A stretch of 64,000 nucleotides of DNA, from assembly GCA_043721315.1 (NCBI GenBank), contig JAYSQZ010000042.1:1-64000 (forward strand), in the 5' to 3' direction. The notes below the pieces were generated by a model, which saw only the letters and a list, made by a program, of their open reading frames with translations, was not told where the DNA came from and made no database searches. Positions 16,767 through 24,979 of the stretch are shown here, piece after piece. The position numbers and the translations under genes were made by a program. Numbering within the stretch: position 1 is the stretch's first letter; the number at the start of each line of letters is the position of its first letter. The DNA is from Elstera sp043721315 (GTDB taxonomy: Bacteria > Pseudomonadota > Alphaproteobacteria > Elsterales > Elsteraceae).

Positions 16767-18275
16767 ATGACCGATGTTCCACGCGCCGCACGCTCCAGCC
16801 TCCGGCGGGACTTCACGACCGAGCCTGACGCCTTAGGGGGCATGGGGTTGACGGGGAAGGCAGAAGCACCGATGCCGCTGCCCGACCCGCCCTTGCCGTT
16901 CAACCGTATTCTGTTGGCTGTGGGCCTTCTCAGTCTGCCCCCGCTTGCCCTCTGCGGGGCGGCCCTGTGGCTAGGGTGGTTGCCGTTGGAGGCCGCTGCC
17001 CTCGCCGCTGGCGGGTTGTTACTCTATTATGCCTTGCTCGCGCGCCGTCATGCTCGCGCCATTTATGACCTGCGGAACTTTGCCGACGGGTTAATCGGCG
17101 GCGACCGGCCCTTGCCCACTTCCGCTCGGCTTGGCAATCCGGCGTTTCGCGACCTCGGCTATGCGATTACCCGGCTTTACCGCGCCAAGCGCGACCGTAC
17201 CGACGAGATGGGACGCCTTGTACAAGCCCGCGACGGGGTACTGGATGCCGTGCCCGACCCGGTGTTCGCGCTCGACAGGCAAGGGCGGATTCTCGGGGCC
17301 AATCTGGCGGCGGTGGAAAGTTTTGGCGCGGTGATTGGGCGCGACGCCACGCTGTTATTTCGCCAACCCGCGATTGTCGCCGCCGTCGAGAGCGTGCTAA
17401 CGAGCGGGGAGGCGCGGGCGACCGCTACCCTCAGCCTCGCCCCGCCCGTCGAGCGGGAGTTTACGGTCGCGGTCCAGCGGCTTCAGTCGGTCGCGCCTGA
17501 TGGCACTTGCGCGGTGCTGACCTTACATGATGTGACCGCTCTGCGCCGGGCCGAGCAAACCCGTGTGGATTTCGTTGCCAACGCCAGCCATGAAATCCGC
17601 ACGCCGCTGACGACACTGCTGGGGTTTATCGAAACCCTACAAGGCTCCGCGAAGAATGATCCCGCCGCCCAAGCTCTATTCCTCGATATTATGCAGGGCG
17701 AAGCGCAGCGGATGGCGCGGCTGGTGGAAGACCTGTTGTCGCTCTCGCGCATTGAACAGCATGAGCACGAACATCCGACGACAACCCTGGCCCTTGGCCC
17801 CCTGCTGGAGCGGGTGATCGCAGGGCTTCAGCCGCAGGCGGACCAACGCCGCTCGAAAATTCGCCTAACCCTTGACGGCAGCGCTACCGTGATCGGCAGT
17901 GCCGACGAGTTGGTTCAACTCGCGCAAAATTTGATCGTCAATGCACTCAAATACGGCAAAGAAGGCGGTGTTGTCACGGTAACGGTGACGCGCAAACCCG
18001 CCGCGCCGCCCGCTATGCCACCGCCCACCTTCGGGGTTATCGTGATGGCGATTTGCGACGACGGCGAGGGCATTCCGCGCGAGCATTTGCCGCGCCTGAC
18101 CGAGCGGTTTTACCGGGTCGATCCCGCCCGCTCCAAATCGCAAGGGGGCACCGGCCTAGGGCTTGCGATTGTGAAGCATATCATCAACCGCCATCGCGGC
18201 AGTTTAAGGATCGACAGCGACGTGGGGAAGGGGACTTGCGTCTATACCTATCTGCCCGCCGCCGAACGGGGATGA
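16767..18275 (+). CDS. phoR: PhoR-type phosphate sensor histidine kinase
   Basis: 502 residues. An N-terminal cytoplasmic tail is followed by two close membrane helices (about 45-95) with almost no periplasmic loop, a PAS-like segment (GVLDAVPDPVFALDRQGRI), the H-box FVANASHEIRTPLTTLLGF with H275, and ATPase N and G boxes (NLIVNALKYG, GTGLGLAIVKHI). The missing sensory loop is typical of PhoR, which reads phosphate status through PstSCAB and PhoU rather than binding phosphate. The position upstream of pstSCAB-phoU-phoB supports this. It starts 20 bases after maeB. Confidence 0.93.
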   Translation: MTDVPRAARSSLRRDFTTEPDALGGMGLTGKAEAPMPLPDPPLPFNRILLAVGLLSLPPLALCGAALWLGWLPLEAAALAAGGLLLYYALLARRHARAIYDLRNFADGLIGGDRPLPTSARLGNPAFRDLGYAITRLYRAKRDRTDEMGRLVQARDGVLDAVPDPVFALDRQGRILGANLAAVESFGAVIGRDATLLFRQPAIVAAVESVLTSGEARATATLSLAPPVEREFTVAVQRLQSVAPDGTCAVLTLHDVTALRRAEQTRVDFVANASHEIRTPLTTLLGFIETLQGSAKNDPAAQALFLDIMQGEAQRMARLVEDLLSLSRIEQHEHEHPTTTLALGPLLERVIAGLQPQADQRRSKIRLTLDGSATVIGSADELVQLAQNLIVNALKYGKEGGVVTVTVTRKPAAPPAMPPPTFGVIVMAICDDGEGIPREHLPRLTERFYRVDPARSKSQGGTGLGLAIVKHIINRHRGSLRIDSDVGKGTCVYTYLPAAERG

Positions 18276-18385
18276 GTAATTTTGGACTCCAAAATTCTTA
18301 GAGCATAAAATTCAAAGGGTAAGCGACAGCCCTCAGTTAAGCGACATATTCAAGACAGTTAACCTCGTAAATCTACCAGGATTTA

Positions 18386-18425
18386 TTGTCATATATTCGC
18401 AACCTTTTGGTCATAAAAGAGAGTC
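18386..18425 (+). promoter_or_regulatory. Pho-box-like array upstream of pstS
   Basis: Heptamers repeat at an exact 11-base pitch: TTGTCAT (18386), TCGCAAC (18397), TGGTCAT (18408), GAGAGTC (18419), separated by AT-rich tetramers ATAT, CTTT and AAAA. This is the PhoB layout (CTGTCAT with an 11-bp direct repeat), with units 1 and 3 strongest. It lies about 135-175 bases before the pstS start. Confidence 0.65.
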
Positions 18426-18559
18426 ACGCTGTCGCTAGGGTCCGGTCAGTCTGTGAGCCGGGGCTTTTGCACCGAACGGCACGAGACAACGCAATTAGTC
18501 AGGGGTTTTCGCTCCGAAGAGCAAGGCTCTGTTGACGTATGCACGAAAGGCTTGATGGC

Positions 18560-19588
18560 ATGATGAAGAAGACTTTTGCAGTGGCTGCCCTCGCCGCTGC
18601 AATGATTCCGGCGGCTGCTTTTGGTCAGGCACGGGATCAAATCCGCATCGTTGGTTCCTCCACGGTGTTCCCGTTCTCGACGGCAGTGGCGGAAGCCTTC
18701 GGTCGTCAAGGTAAGTTCAAGACCCCGGTCGTCGAATCGACGGGCACCGGCGGCGGGATGCGCCTGTTCTGCGCCGGCGTTGGTACGGGCCACCCGGACA
18801 TGACCAATGCCTCGCGTCCGATGACCAAGTCGGAATTTGAAAGCTGCACCAAAAACGGCGTGACCGACATCACCGAAGTGAAGATCGGTTTCGACGGCAT
18901 TGTGCTCGCCGACAAACTCGGTTCGGCCAAGATGAACCTGTCGCGTAAAGACGTGTATCTGGCCCTCGCCGAGAAGGTTCCGCTAAACGGTGGCCTCGCC
19001 GAGAACCCCTACAAGACTTGGGCACAGGTCAACCCGAACCTGCCGAACACCAAGATCGAAGTGATCGGACCGCCCCCGACCTCGGGCACGCGCGATGCGT
19101 TCGTTGAACTGGTGATGGACTTCGGTTGCAAAGATTTCCCGGAAATCAAAGCAATCACCGATGCCAAAATCAAGACGGCAGCCTGCTCGAAGATCCGTGA
19201 AGACGGTGCCTATATCGAAGCCGGTGAAAACGACAATCTGATCATCCAGAAGCTGAACACCTCGCCGGATGCTATCGGCATTTTCGGATATAGCTTCCTC
19301 GATCAAAACAAAGACAAGGTTCAGGGCAGCCAAATCGAAGGCGTTGACTCGACCTTTGAAAATATCTCCAGCGGTAAGTATTCAGTTTCGCGTTCGCTGT
19401 TCTTCTACGTGAAGAACGCGCACGTCGGCGTTATTCCGGGTATTAAAGAATTCGTTACCGAATTCGTCTCGGAAAAGGCTTACGGCAAAGACGGTTATTT
19501 GGGCGATAAGGGCCTGATCCCGCTGCCGGATGCAGATCGTGCCAAGACGCGCGAAGCCTCGGTCAGCCTGACCAAGCACGCGATGTAA
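18560..19588 (+). CDS. pstS: Phosphate ABC transporter substrate-binding protein
   Basis: 342 residues with a Sec signal peptide (KKTFAVAALAAAMIPAAAFG, cleavage near AFG-QA). The mature part opens IRIVGSSTVFPFSTAVAEAFG and contains ESTGTGGGMRLFCAG, the phosphate-binding region of PstS/SphX proteins. Periplasmic receptor for high-affinity phosphate uptake. A stem-loop follows the stop, so more pstS than pstCAB transcript is expected. Start could be 18560 or the next ATG at 18563. Confidence 0.94.
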   Translation: MMKKTFAVAALAAAMIPAAAFGQARDQIRIVGSSTVFPFSTAVAEAFGRQGKFKTPVVESTGTGGGMRLFCAGVGTGHPDMTNASRPMTKSEFESCTKNGVTDITEVKIGFDGIVLADKLGSAKMNLSRKDVYLALAEKVPLNGGLAENPYKTWAQVNPNLPNTKIEVIGPPPTSGTRDAFVELVMDFGCKDFPEIKAITDAKIKTAACSKIREDGAYIEAGENDNLIIQKLNTSPDAIGIFGYSFLDQNKDKVQGSQIEGVDSTFENISSGKYSVSRSLFFYVKNAHVGVIPGIKEFVTEFVSEKAYGKDGYLGDKGLIPLPDADRAKTREASVSLTKHAM

Positions 19589-19595
19589 TAGGGGT

Positions 19596-19617
19596 GGGGG
19601 TTCGGCAACGGACCCCC
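19596..19617 (+). terminator. Intercistronic stem-loop after pstS
   Basis: GGGGGTTCG and CGGACCCCC pair (one G-T pair) around a GCAA tetraloop, followed by CTCTCTTATT. It likely acts as a leaky terminator or RNA-end stabiliser between pstS and pstC. Confidence 0.7.
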
Positions 19618-19715
19618 CTCTCTTATTCGGGTAAGGCCGCGCTCAACCTGGGCGTGATAACCCGGTAAAACGCAAAAATCCGTTTTCCTTTTCAAGGTTA
19701 CAAGGGGGGTTCCTG

Positions 19716-21101
19716 ATGTCCCCGTCTGTGGTTTTTCTCGCGATTGCTGCGCTTGCGGTCTTCGGTTTCTTTTTGGGCCGTCGCCGTGTTTTAGCGATGG
19801 AAGGCACGCGCATCCGTGCCAGCATTCATTCTTTGCCCAGCTATTATGGCTATTACATGGCGCTGTGGTGCATCGTTCCGCCCGCCGTTGTGATGATGCT
19901 GTGGTTCGTGGTCGAGCCAACGGTCATTGAGGGCCTGGTCCTCAGCGCTATGCCTGAAAGCTACCGCGCGATGAGCGCCAACCAGCTCACGCTGGTCATG
20001 GCTGATATTCGCAATTTCGCCTACGGCAATGCCGGTACGCGCACCCCCGATCCGGCGATTGCCGACGCGGTGCGAAACTATCTCGGGCTGCATGAAACTG
20101 GCGCGTGGATTGTTAGCATCGTCGGCGCGTGCCTTGGGGTTGCCGGGTTCGCTATCGGTTTCTGGCGGATCAATCCGCAGATGCGCGCGCGCAATCGGGT
20201 CGAGCGGTTTGCCATTGTGGTGATGATCATCGCCTCCACGATTGCCGTTCTCACCACGGTTGGTATTGTTGGCTCGCTGGTGTTCGAATCAATGCGGTTC
20301 TTCACTAAGTATCCGGTGTTCGATTTCCTCTTTGGCACGCAATGGAGTCCGCAGACAGCCATCCGCGCCGATCAGGTCGGCTCCTCCGGGGCCTTCGGTT
20401 TTATCCCACTGTTCACCGGCTCGCTGTTGATTACAGTGATTGCGATGCTTGTCGCGGTTCCGGTAGGGCTGCTCTCGGCGATTTACATGTCCGACTATGC
20501 TAGCCCGCGCCTGCGCGCGGTGGCAAAGCCGGTTTTGGAAGTGCTGGCGGGTATTCCTACCGTGGTTTATGGCTTCTTCGCGGCCCTAACCGTTGCGCCC
20601 TTTGTGCGGGATGCCGGGTCTGCGATGGGGCTGAACGTGGCATCCGAAAGCGCCTTGGCCGCAGGGGTGGTCATGGGAATCATGATCGTTCCCTTCGTCT
20701 CCTCGCTGGCCGATGACGTGATCCACGCCGTGCCGCAAAGCCTGCGCCACGGGGCCTACGGTCTCGGTTCCACGCGGTCGGAGACTATCCGCCAAGTGGT
20801 GCTGCCTGCGGCCCTGCCGGGGATCGTCGCCGCTGTCATGCTGGCGATTAGCCGCGCGATTGGGGAAACCATGATCGTGGCGATGGCCGCCGGTTTGGCC
20901 GCCAACCTCACCTTCAACCCGTTTGCCGCCGTCACGACGGTAACGGTGCAAATCGCAAGCCTGTTGGTGGGCGACCAAGAGTTCGATAGCCCCAAAACCC
21001 TCTCGGCCTTCGCTCTCGGATTGGTGCTGTTCGTCATCACGCTCTGCCTGAACATCATCGCTCTGGCCGTTGTGCGGAAATATCGGGAAAAATATGACTG
21101 A
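19716..21101 (+). CDS. pstC: Phosphate ABC transporter permease PstC, long form
   Basis: 461 residues, about 140 longer than enteric PstC because of an N-terminal extension with two extra membrane segments. The core permease has VPVGLLSAIYMSDYASPRLR, AGIPTVVYGFFAAL and the EAA loop (SLRHGAYGLGSTRSETIRQVVLPAALPGI). Pairs with PstA in the inner membrane. The ribosome site GGGGGGTTCCTG precedes the ATG. The last codons overlap pstA by 8 bases. Confidence 0.94.
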   Translation: MSPSVVFLAIAALAVFGFFLGRRRVLAMEGTRIRASIHSLPSYYGYYMALWCIVPPAVVMMLWFVVEPTVIEGLVLSAMPESYRAMSANQLTLVMADIRNFAYGNAGTRTPDPAIADAVRNYLGLHETGAWIVSIVGACLGVAGFAIGFWRINPQMRARNRVERFAIVVMIIASTIAVLTTVGIVGSLVFESMRFFTKYPVFDFLFGTQWSPQTAIRADQVGSSGAFGFIPLFTGSLLITVIAMLVAVPVGLLSAIYMSDYASPRLRAVAKPVLEVLAGIPTVVYGFFAALTVAPFVRDAGSAMGLNVASESALAAGVVMGIMIVPFVSSLADDVIHAVPQSLRHGAYGLGSTRSETIRQVVLPAALPGIVAAVMLAISRAIGETMIVAMAAGLAANLTFNPFAAVTTVTVQIASLLVGDQEFDSPKTLSAFALGLVLFVITLCLNIIALAVVRKYREKYD

Positions 21102-22425
21102 TATCGTCGAACGCCCCCAAGGGGCCGCTTCTCGTGGCGCTGCGCTCGGCGTCCACGCCACGGAAGAAGCTCAAAAGCGCCTGAAGCGGCGGTACGCCTC
21201 CGAATGGCGGTTTCGCGCCTACGGTCTTACCGCCATTCTTATCTCGATCACTGCGCTCGCTGTGCTGCTCTGGAGCATCGTTGGTCAAGGCTACACCGCC
21301 TTTACCGCCACCACGATGAGCCTGACCGTCACTGTCGATCCGGCTTTGGCCGATCCCAGCGGCAAGCGCGCCCCAGACGAGCTTCGGACCGGTGATTTCC
21401 AAGGGATTGCCCGCGCGGGCTTACGCAGCGTGTTTCCCGACGTAACGGAACGCACTGAGCTGCGCGCGCTCTACACCATTCTCTCGAACGGTGCGAGCGA
21501 TGCAATCCGGGACCGCGTGCTCGATAATCCCGCCCTCATCGGTCAACAGATTACCGTCCGTATTCCTGTAGCGTCGGATTACGATATGTACGCTAAGGGC
21601 TTTGCTGCGAAAACGCCGAAGGGTGGGGAGTCTCGCCTTAGCCCGAAGCAGATCGCTTGGTTCGAGACGCTAAAGGCCGATGGTAAGATTCACAGTAGCT
21701 TCAATATTTGGTTCCTCACCAGCGGCGATAGCCGTCAGCCGGAACTGGCTGGGGTGGGCGGTGCGATTATTGGCTCGTTGCTGACTTTGGCGATTACGTT
21801 GGCGATTGCCTTCCCGCTGGGTGTGATGGCCGCCGTGTATTTGGAAGAGTTTGCGCCGAAGAACCGCTGGACCGATTTGATCGAAGTTAACATCAACAAT
21901 CTGGCAGCCGTGCCGTCGATTGTGTTCGGTCTCTTGGGGCTTGCCGTGTTTTTGAACGTGTTCGGTTTGCCGCGCTCGGCCCCTGTGGTTGGCGGCGTGG
22001 TGCTGGCCCTCATGAGCCTGCCGATTATCATTATCGCCTCCCGCGCGTCCTTGCGCGCAGTACCCCCCTCCATCCGTCAGGCTGCGCTTGGGCTTGGCTC
22101 CAGCCGAGTGCAAGTGGTAACGCACCACGTGTTGCCGCTGGCCATGCCGGGCATTCTAACGGGTACCATCTTGTCGATGGCCCACGCCCTTGGCGAAACC
22201 GCTCCACTGCTGATGATCGGCATGGTCGCGTTCATCGTCGATATCCCCTCGGGGGCGACGCAGGCCGCAACCGTGCTGCCCGTGCAGATTTATCTGTGGG
22301 CCGATAGCCCGGAGCGCGGTTTCGTTGAAAAAACCTCCGCCGCAATCATGGTTCTGCTGGCCTTCCTGCTGGCGATGAACGCGATTGCAATTTTCCTGCG
22401 TAAGAAATTCGAACGGAAGTGGTAA
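21094..22425 (+). CDS. pstA: Phosphate ABC transporter permease PstA, long form
   Basis: 443 residues. A DUF3333-like N-terminal part (WRFRAYGLTAILISITALAVLLW plus a periplasmic segment, to about 215) precedes the permease core with VNINNLAAVPSIVFGLLGLAVF and the EAA loop (IRQAALGLGSSRVQVVTHHVLPLAMPGI). The long form is usual in alphaproteobacteria. ATG 21094 overlaps the end of pstC, so the two are coupled; pstB follows after 5 bases. Confidence 0.94.
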   Translation: MTDIVERPQGAASRGAALGVHATEEAQKRLKRRYASEWRFRAYGLTAILISITALAVLLWSIVGQGYTAFTATTMSLTVTVDPALADPSGKRAPDELRTGDFQGIARAGLRSVFPDVTERTELRALYTILSNGASDAIRDRVLDNPALIGQQITVRIPVASDYDMYAKGFAAKTPKGGESRLSPKQIAWFETLKADGKIHSSFNIWFLTSGDSRQPELAGVGGAIIGSLLTLAITLAIAFPLGVMAAVYLEEFAPKNRWTDLIEVNINNLAAVPSIVFGLLGLAVFLNVFGLPRSAPVVGGVVLALMSLPIIIIASRASLRAVPPSIRQAALGLGSSRVQVVTHHVLPLAMPGILTGTILSMAHALGETAPLLMIGMVAFIVDIPSGATQAATVLPVQIYLWADSPERGFVEKTSAAIMVLLAFLLAMNAIAIFLRKKFERKW

Positions 22426-22430
22426 TCTCC

Positions 22431-23240
22431 ATGTTGGCGACCGATACTCAAACCGCAGCCGCCCCGCACGCTGGACACGGCAAGCGCGTGAAGATGAAGG
22501 CCACCGAGGTCGAAGTCTATTACAGCGAAAAGCGGGCGTTGAATAAAATTAACCTAGATGTGCGCGAGCATGAAGTAACGGCCCTCATTGGCCCGTCAGG
22601 TTGTGGCAAGTCCACTTTTCTGCGGACGATGAACCGCATGAACGACGTGATAGATGGGTGCCGGATGGCGGGTAAAATTTTGCTCGATCAGCAAGATATT
22701 TACGATCCGAATATTGATGTCGTGCAGTTGCGCGCCCGCGTGGGCATGGTGTTCCAAAAGCCGAACCCCTTCCCCAAGTCGATCTACGATAACGTCGCCT
22801 ACGGCCCGCGTATTCACGGCCTTGTGCGGTCTCGCGAGGAAACCGACGCGGTTGTGCAAAAGTCGCTCGAACGCGCTGGCCTATGGAAAGAAGTGAAGGA
22901 CCGTCTGCATGAAGGCGGCACCAGCCTTTCTGGCGGTCAGCAGCAGCGCCTGTGCATTGCCCGCGCGATTGCGGTTGATCCTGAAGTTATTCTGATGGAC
23001 GAGCCGTGCTCGGCACTCGATCCCATCGCCACCGCTAAAATCGAAGAGTTGATCGACGAGTTGCGGACGAATTACACCATCGTTATCGTCACGCACTCGA
23101 TGCAACAGGCCGCCCGCGTGTCGCAACGCACGGCATTCTTCCATTTAGGCGATTTAGTGGAAGTGGGCGATACCGCGCAAATCTTCACAAATCCGAACGA
23201 CGAACGCACTCAGGGTTACATCACAGGCCGCTTCGGTTGA
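22431..23240 (+). CDS. pstB: Phosphate ABC transporter ATPase
   Basis: 269 residues. Walker A GPSGCGKST, Q-loop VFQKPNPFPKSI (a PstB hallmark), signature LSGGQQQRLCIARAI, Walker B VILMDEPCSALDP, and H-loop IVTHSMQQAARVS. Couples ATP hydrolysis to phosphate import and, with PhoU and PhoR, transmits phosphate status. ATG 22431 is preferred; an in-frame GTG 12 bases earlier overlaps the pstA end. Confidence 0.96.
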   Translation: MLATDTQTAAAPHAGHGKRVKMKATEVEVYYSEKRALNKINLDVREHEVTALIGPSGCGKSTFLRTMNRMNDVIDGCRMAGKILLDQQDIYDPNIDVVQLRARVGMVFQKPNPFPKSIYDNVAYGPRIHGLVRSREETDAVVQKSLERAGLWKEVKDRLHEGGTSLSGGQQQRLCIARAIAVDPEVILMDEPCSALDPIATAKIEELIDELRTNYTIVIVTHSMQQAARVSQRTAFFHLGDLVEVGDTAQIFTNPNDERTQGYITGRFG

Positions 23241-23273
23241 GCCTTAGGCCCCCCTGGGTAGAAGGAAATTCCC

Positions 23274-24017
23274 ATGTCGAATGAACATATCGTCTCGTCC
23301 TTCGACGAAGAGTTGCGCGCACTCCATAAGTCTATCATGCAGATGGGCGGACTGGTCGAAGCCCAGATCGCTCAGTCGCTGCAAGCAATGGGCCGCCGCG
23401 ATAGCCAGCTTGCCTCTGCCGTCGTCGCTAATGACGCGCAGGTGGATATTCTCCATCACGAAATCGACGAGCAGGTTGTTCGCATGTTGGCTTTGCGTCA
23501 ACCGATGGCGTCCGACCTGCGAACCATCGTCGCCTCCCTGCGGATCGCCACCGATCTGGAGCGCATTGGTGATTACGCGGCCAATATCGCTAAACGCACG
23601 CTGGCCTTGAACGTGTCGCCCTCGGTGAAGCCAGCGTCGGGCGTGCTGCGGATGGGTAAGATTGTCCAGAGCATTGTTAATGACGTGCTCGATGCCTACG
23701 CTGAACGCAATGCCGAGCGGGCGGATGCCATTCGCGCGCGCGATACGGAAGTCGATGAGTTGTACACGTCGATCTTCCGTGAACTCCTGACCTACATGAT
23801 GGAAGATCCGCGCGATATAACCGCCTGCACCCATGTGCTCTTCATGTCCAAAAACCTGGAGCGCATTGGCGATCACGCGACCAATATCGCTGAAACGATC
23901 TACTATATTGTGCGTGGTAAAGTGCCCGATGACGAGCGCTTGAAGGGCGACCTTTCCAGCATGACGGCGATGAGCGATACTGGCGAAACTTACGTCGCCG
24001 ACAGTAAGGGAAATTAA
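23274..24017 (+). CDS. phoU: Phosphate regulon negative regulator PhoU
   Basis: 247 residues made of two PhoU helical repeats, each with an E/DxxxD metal-type motif (residues around LRIATDLERIGDYAANIAKR and the second copy SKNLERIGDHATNIAE). Cytoplasmic adaptor between PstB and PhoR that keeps the regulon off in high phosphate. GAAGGAAATTCCC precedes the ATG. Four bases separate it from phoB. Confidence 0.96.
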   Translation: MSNEHIVSSFDEELRALHKSIMQMGGLVEAQIAQSLQAMGRRDSQLASAVVANDAQVDILHHEIDEQVVRMLALRQPMASDLRTIVASLRIATDLERIGDYAANIAKRTLALNVSPSVKPASGVLRMGKIVQSIVNDVLDAYAERNAERADAIRARDTEVDELYTSIFRELLTYMMEDPRDITACTHVLFMSKNLERIGDHATNIAETIYYIVRGKVPDDERLKGDLSSMTAMSDTGETYVADSKGN

Positions 24018-24021
24018 GAGT

Positions 24022-24732
24022 ATGTCGCCAGTAACCCCGCTGGTGCTGGTCGTTGAGGACGAGACCGCGATTGCCACCCTGCTCCGATATAATCTGGAGC
24101 GGGAGGGCTTTCGCGTTTGTATCGCCACCGATGGCGAAGAAGCGCTGATTATCGCCGCCGAGCAAAATCCCGATCTGGTGTTGCTGGATTGGATGCTGCC
24201 GATGCTCTCCGGTATCGAAGTCTGTCGCCGCCTGCGCCGCCTGCCGAACGCGCGGGCGACGCCGATCATTATGCTGACCGCGCGCGGCGAAGAAGGTGAC
24301 AAAATCCGGGGCCTCGATAGCGGGGCCGACGATTATGTGACGAAGCCCTTCTCGGTGTCGGAGTTGATTGCGCGGGTGAAGGCGGTTCTGCGCCGTACGC
24401 GCCCCTCGGTGGATGGCGAAAGCCTGAATTTTGCCGATGTGATGCTGGATCTCGCCGCCCATCGGGTTCGTCGGAACAACCGCGATATTCACCTGGGGCC
24501 AACCGAGTTTCGCCTGTTGCGCTATCTCATGGAGCATCCGGGCCGCGTGTTCAGCCGCGAGCAACTGCTGGATGCCGTGTGGGGCGCGGATGTTTACGTG
24601 GAGCCGCGCACCGTGGATGTTCATATCCGCCGCCTGCGGAAAGCCCTCAATGCCGAGGGCGAAACCGATATTGTCCGAACGGTTCGGTCGGCGGGCTATG
24701 CTTTAGATGAGACTGTGGACGTTGCGGGTTAG
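24022..24732 (+). CDS. phoB: Phosphate regulon response regulator PhoB
   Basis: 236 residues. Receiver with ED pair at 12-13, phosphoacceptor D56 in LVLLDWMLP and K in VTKPFS; winged-helix output domain with LGPTEFRLLRYLMEHPGRVF and RTVDVHIRRLRKAL, the PhoB recognition helix. Phosphorylated by PhoR; binds Pho boxes such as those before pstS. Last gene of the pst operon, followed by a strong terminator. Confidence 0.96.
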   Translation: MSPVTPLVLVVEDETAIATLLRYNLEREGFRVCIATDGEEALIIAAEQNPDLVLLDWMLPMLSGIEVCRRLRRLPNARATPIIMLTARGEEGDKIRGLDSGADDYVTKPFSVSELIARVKAVLRRTRPSVDGESLNFADVMLDLAAHRVRRNNRDIHLGPTEFRLLRYLMEHPGRVFSREQLLDAVWGADVYVEPRTVDVHIRRLRKALNAEGETDIVRTVRSAGYALDETVDVAG

Positions 24733-24762
24733 GCTAAACCTTTCAATATTCCATAGATTTAC

Positions 24763-24794
24763 GGCCAGGGCCTTTGCTCTGGCCTTTTTATTTT
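24763..24794 (+). terminator. Intrinsic terminator after phoB
   Basis: GGCCAGGG and CTCTGGCC pair over 8 positions with one mismatch, loop CCTTTG, followed by TTTTTATTTT. Ends the pst-pho operon. Confidence 0.88.
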
Positions 24795-24845
24795 AGAGCA
24801 TGATTAACGCCTACGGTGAACCCACCTTCGGCGATCATACTCTAG
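24794..24845. repeat. Short palindromic intergenic element, possible third family member (copy C)
   Basis: Ends TAGAGCATGAT and ATCATACTCTA form a terminal inverted repeat with one mismatch; the centre GGTG-AACC-CACC forms a small hairpin. The right half resembles the right half of the two longer copies at 41537 and 60807 (GGTGATTCCACC, TCGG, CTCTAG). The palindrome is certain; membership of the same family is likely but not proved. Confidence 0.5.
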
Positions 24846-24979
24846 CCCATAGGTATGCACGTGACACAGGTGCGACTTAAAAGCACAAGGTCGATATTTG
24901 CTAAAAAATGGCAAGATGTTCTGTGTAAAATAGATGCCTGGGGAATTATAGGGTGCGTTTACCCTTGGAGGGTTTAGGG

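Noticed and set aside
15952..16791. Long minus-strand open frames opposite maeB
   Set aside because: The plus strand encodes a clear malic enzyme throughout; the antisense product is His/Arg-rich with no recognisable domain.
18296..18320. TTAGAGCATAAAATT downstream of phoR as another palindromic element
   Set aside because: Only the left end motif is present; no partner arm or hairpin core follows.
23244..24302. Minus-strand open frame of about 350 codons opposite phoU/phoB
   Set aside because: phoU and phoB are unmistakable on the plus strand; the antisense product has shadow composition.
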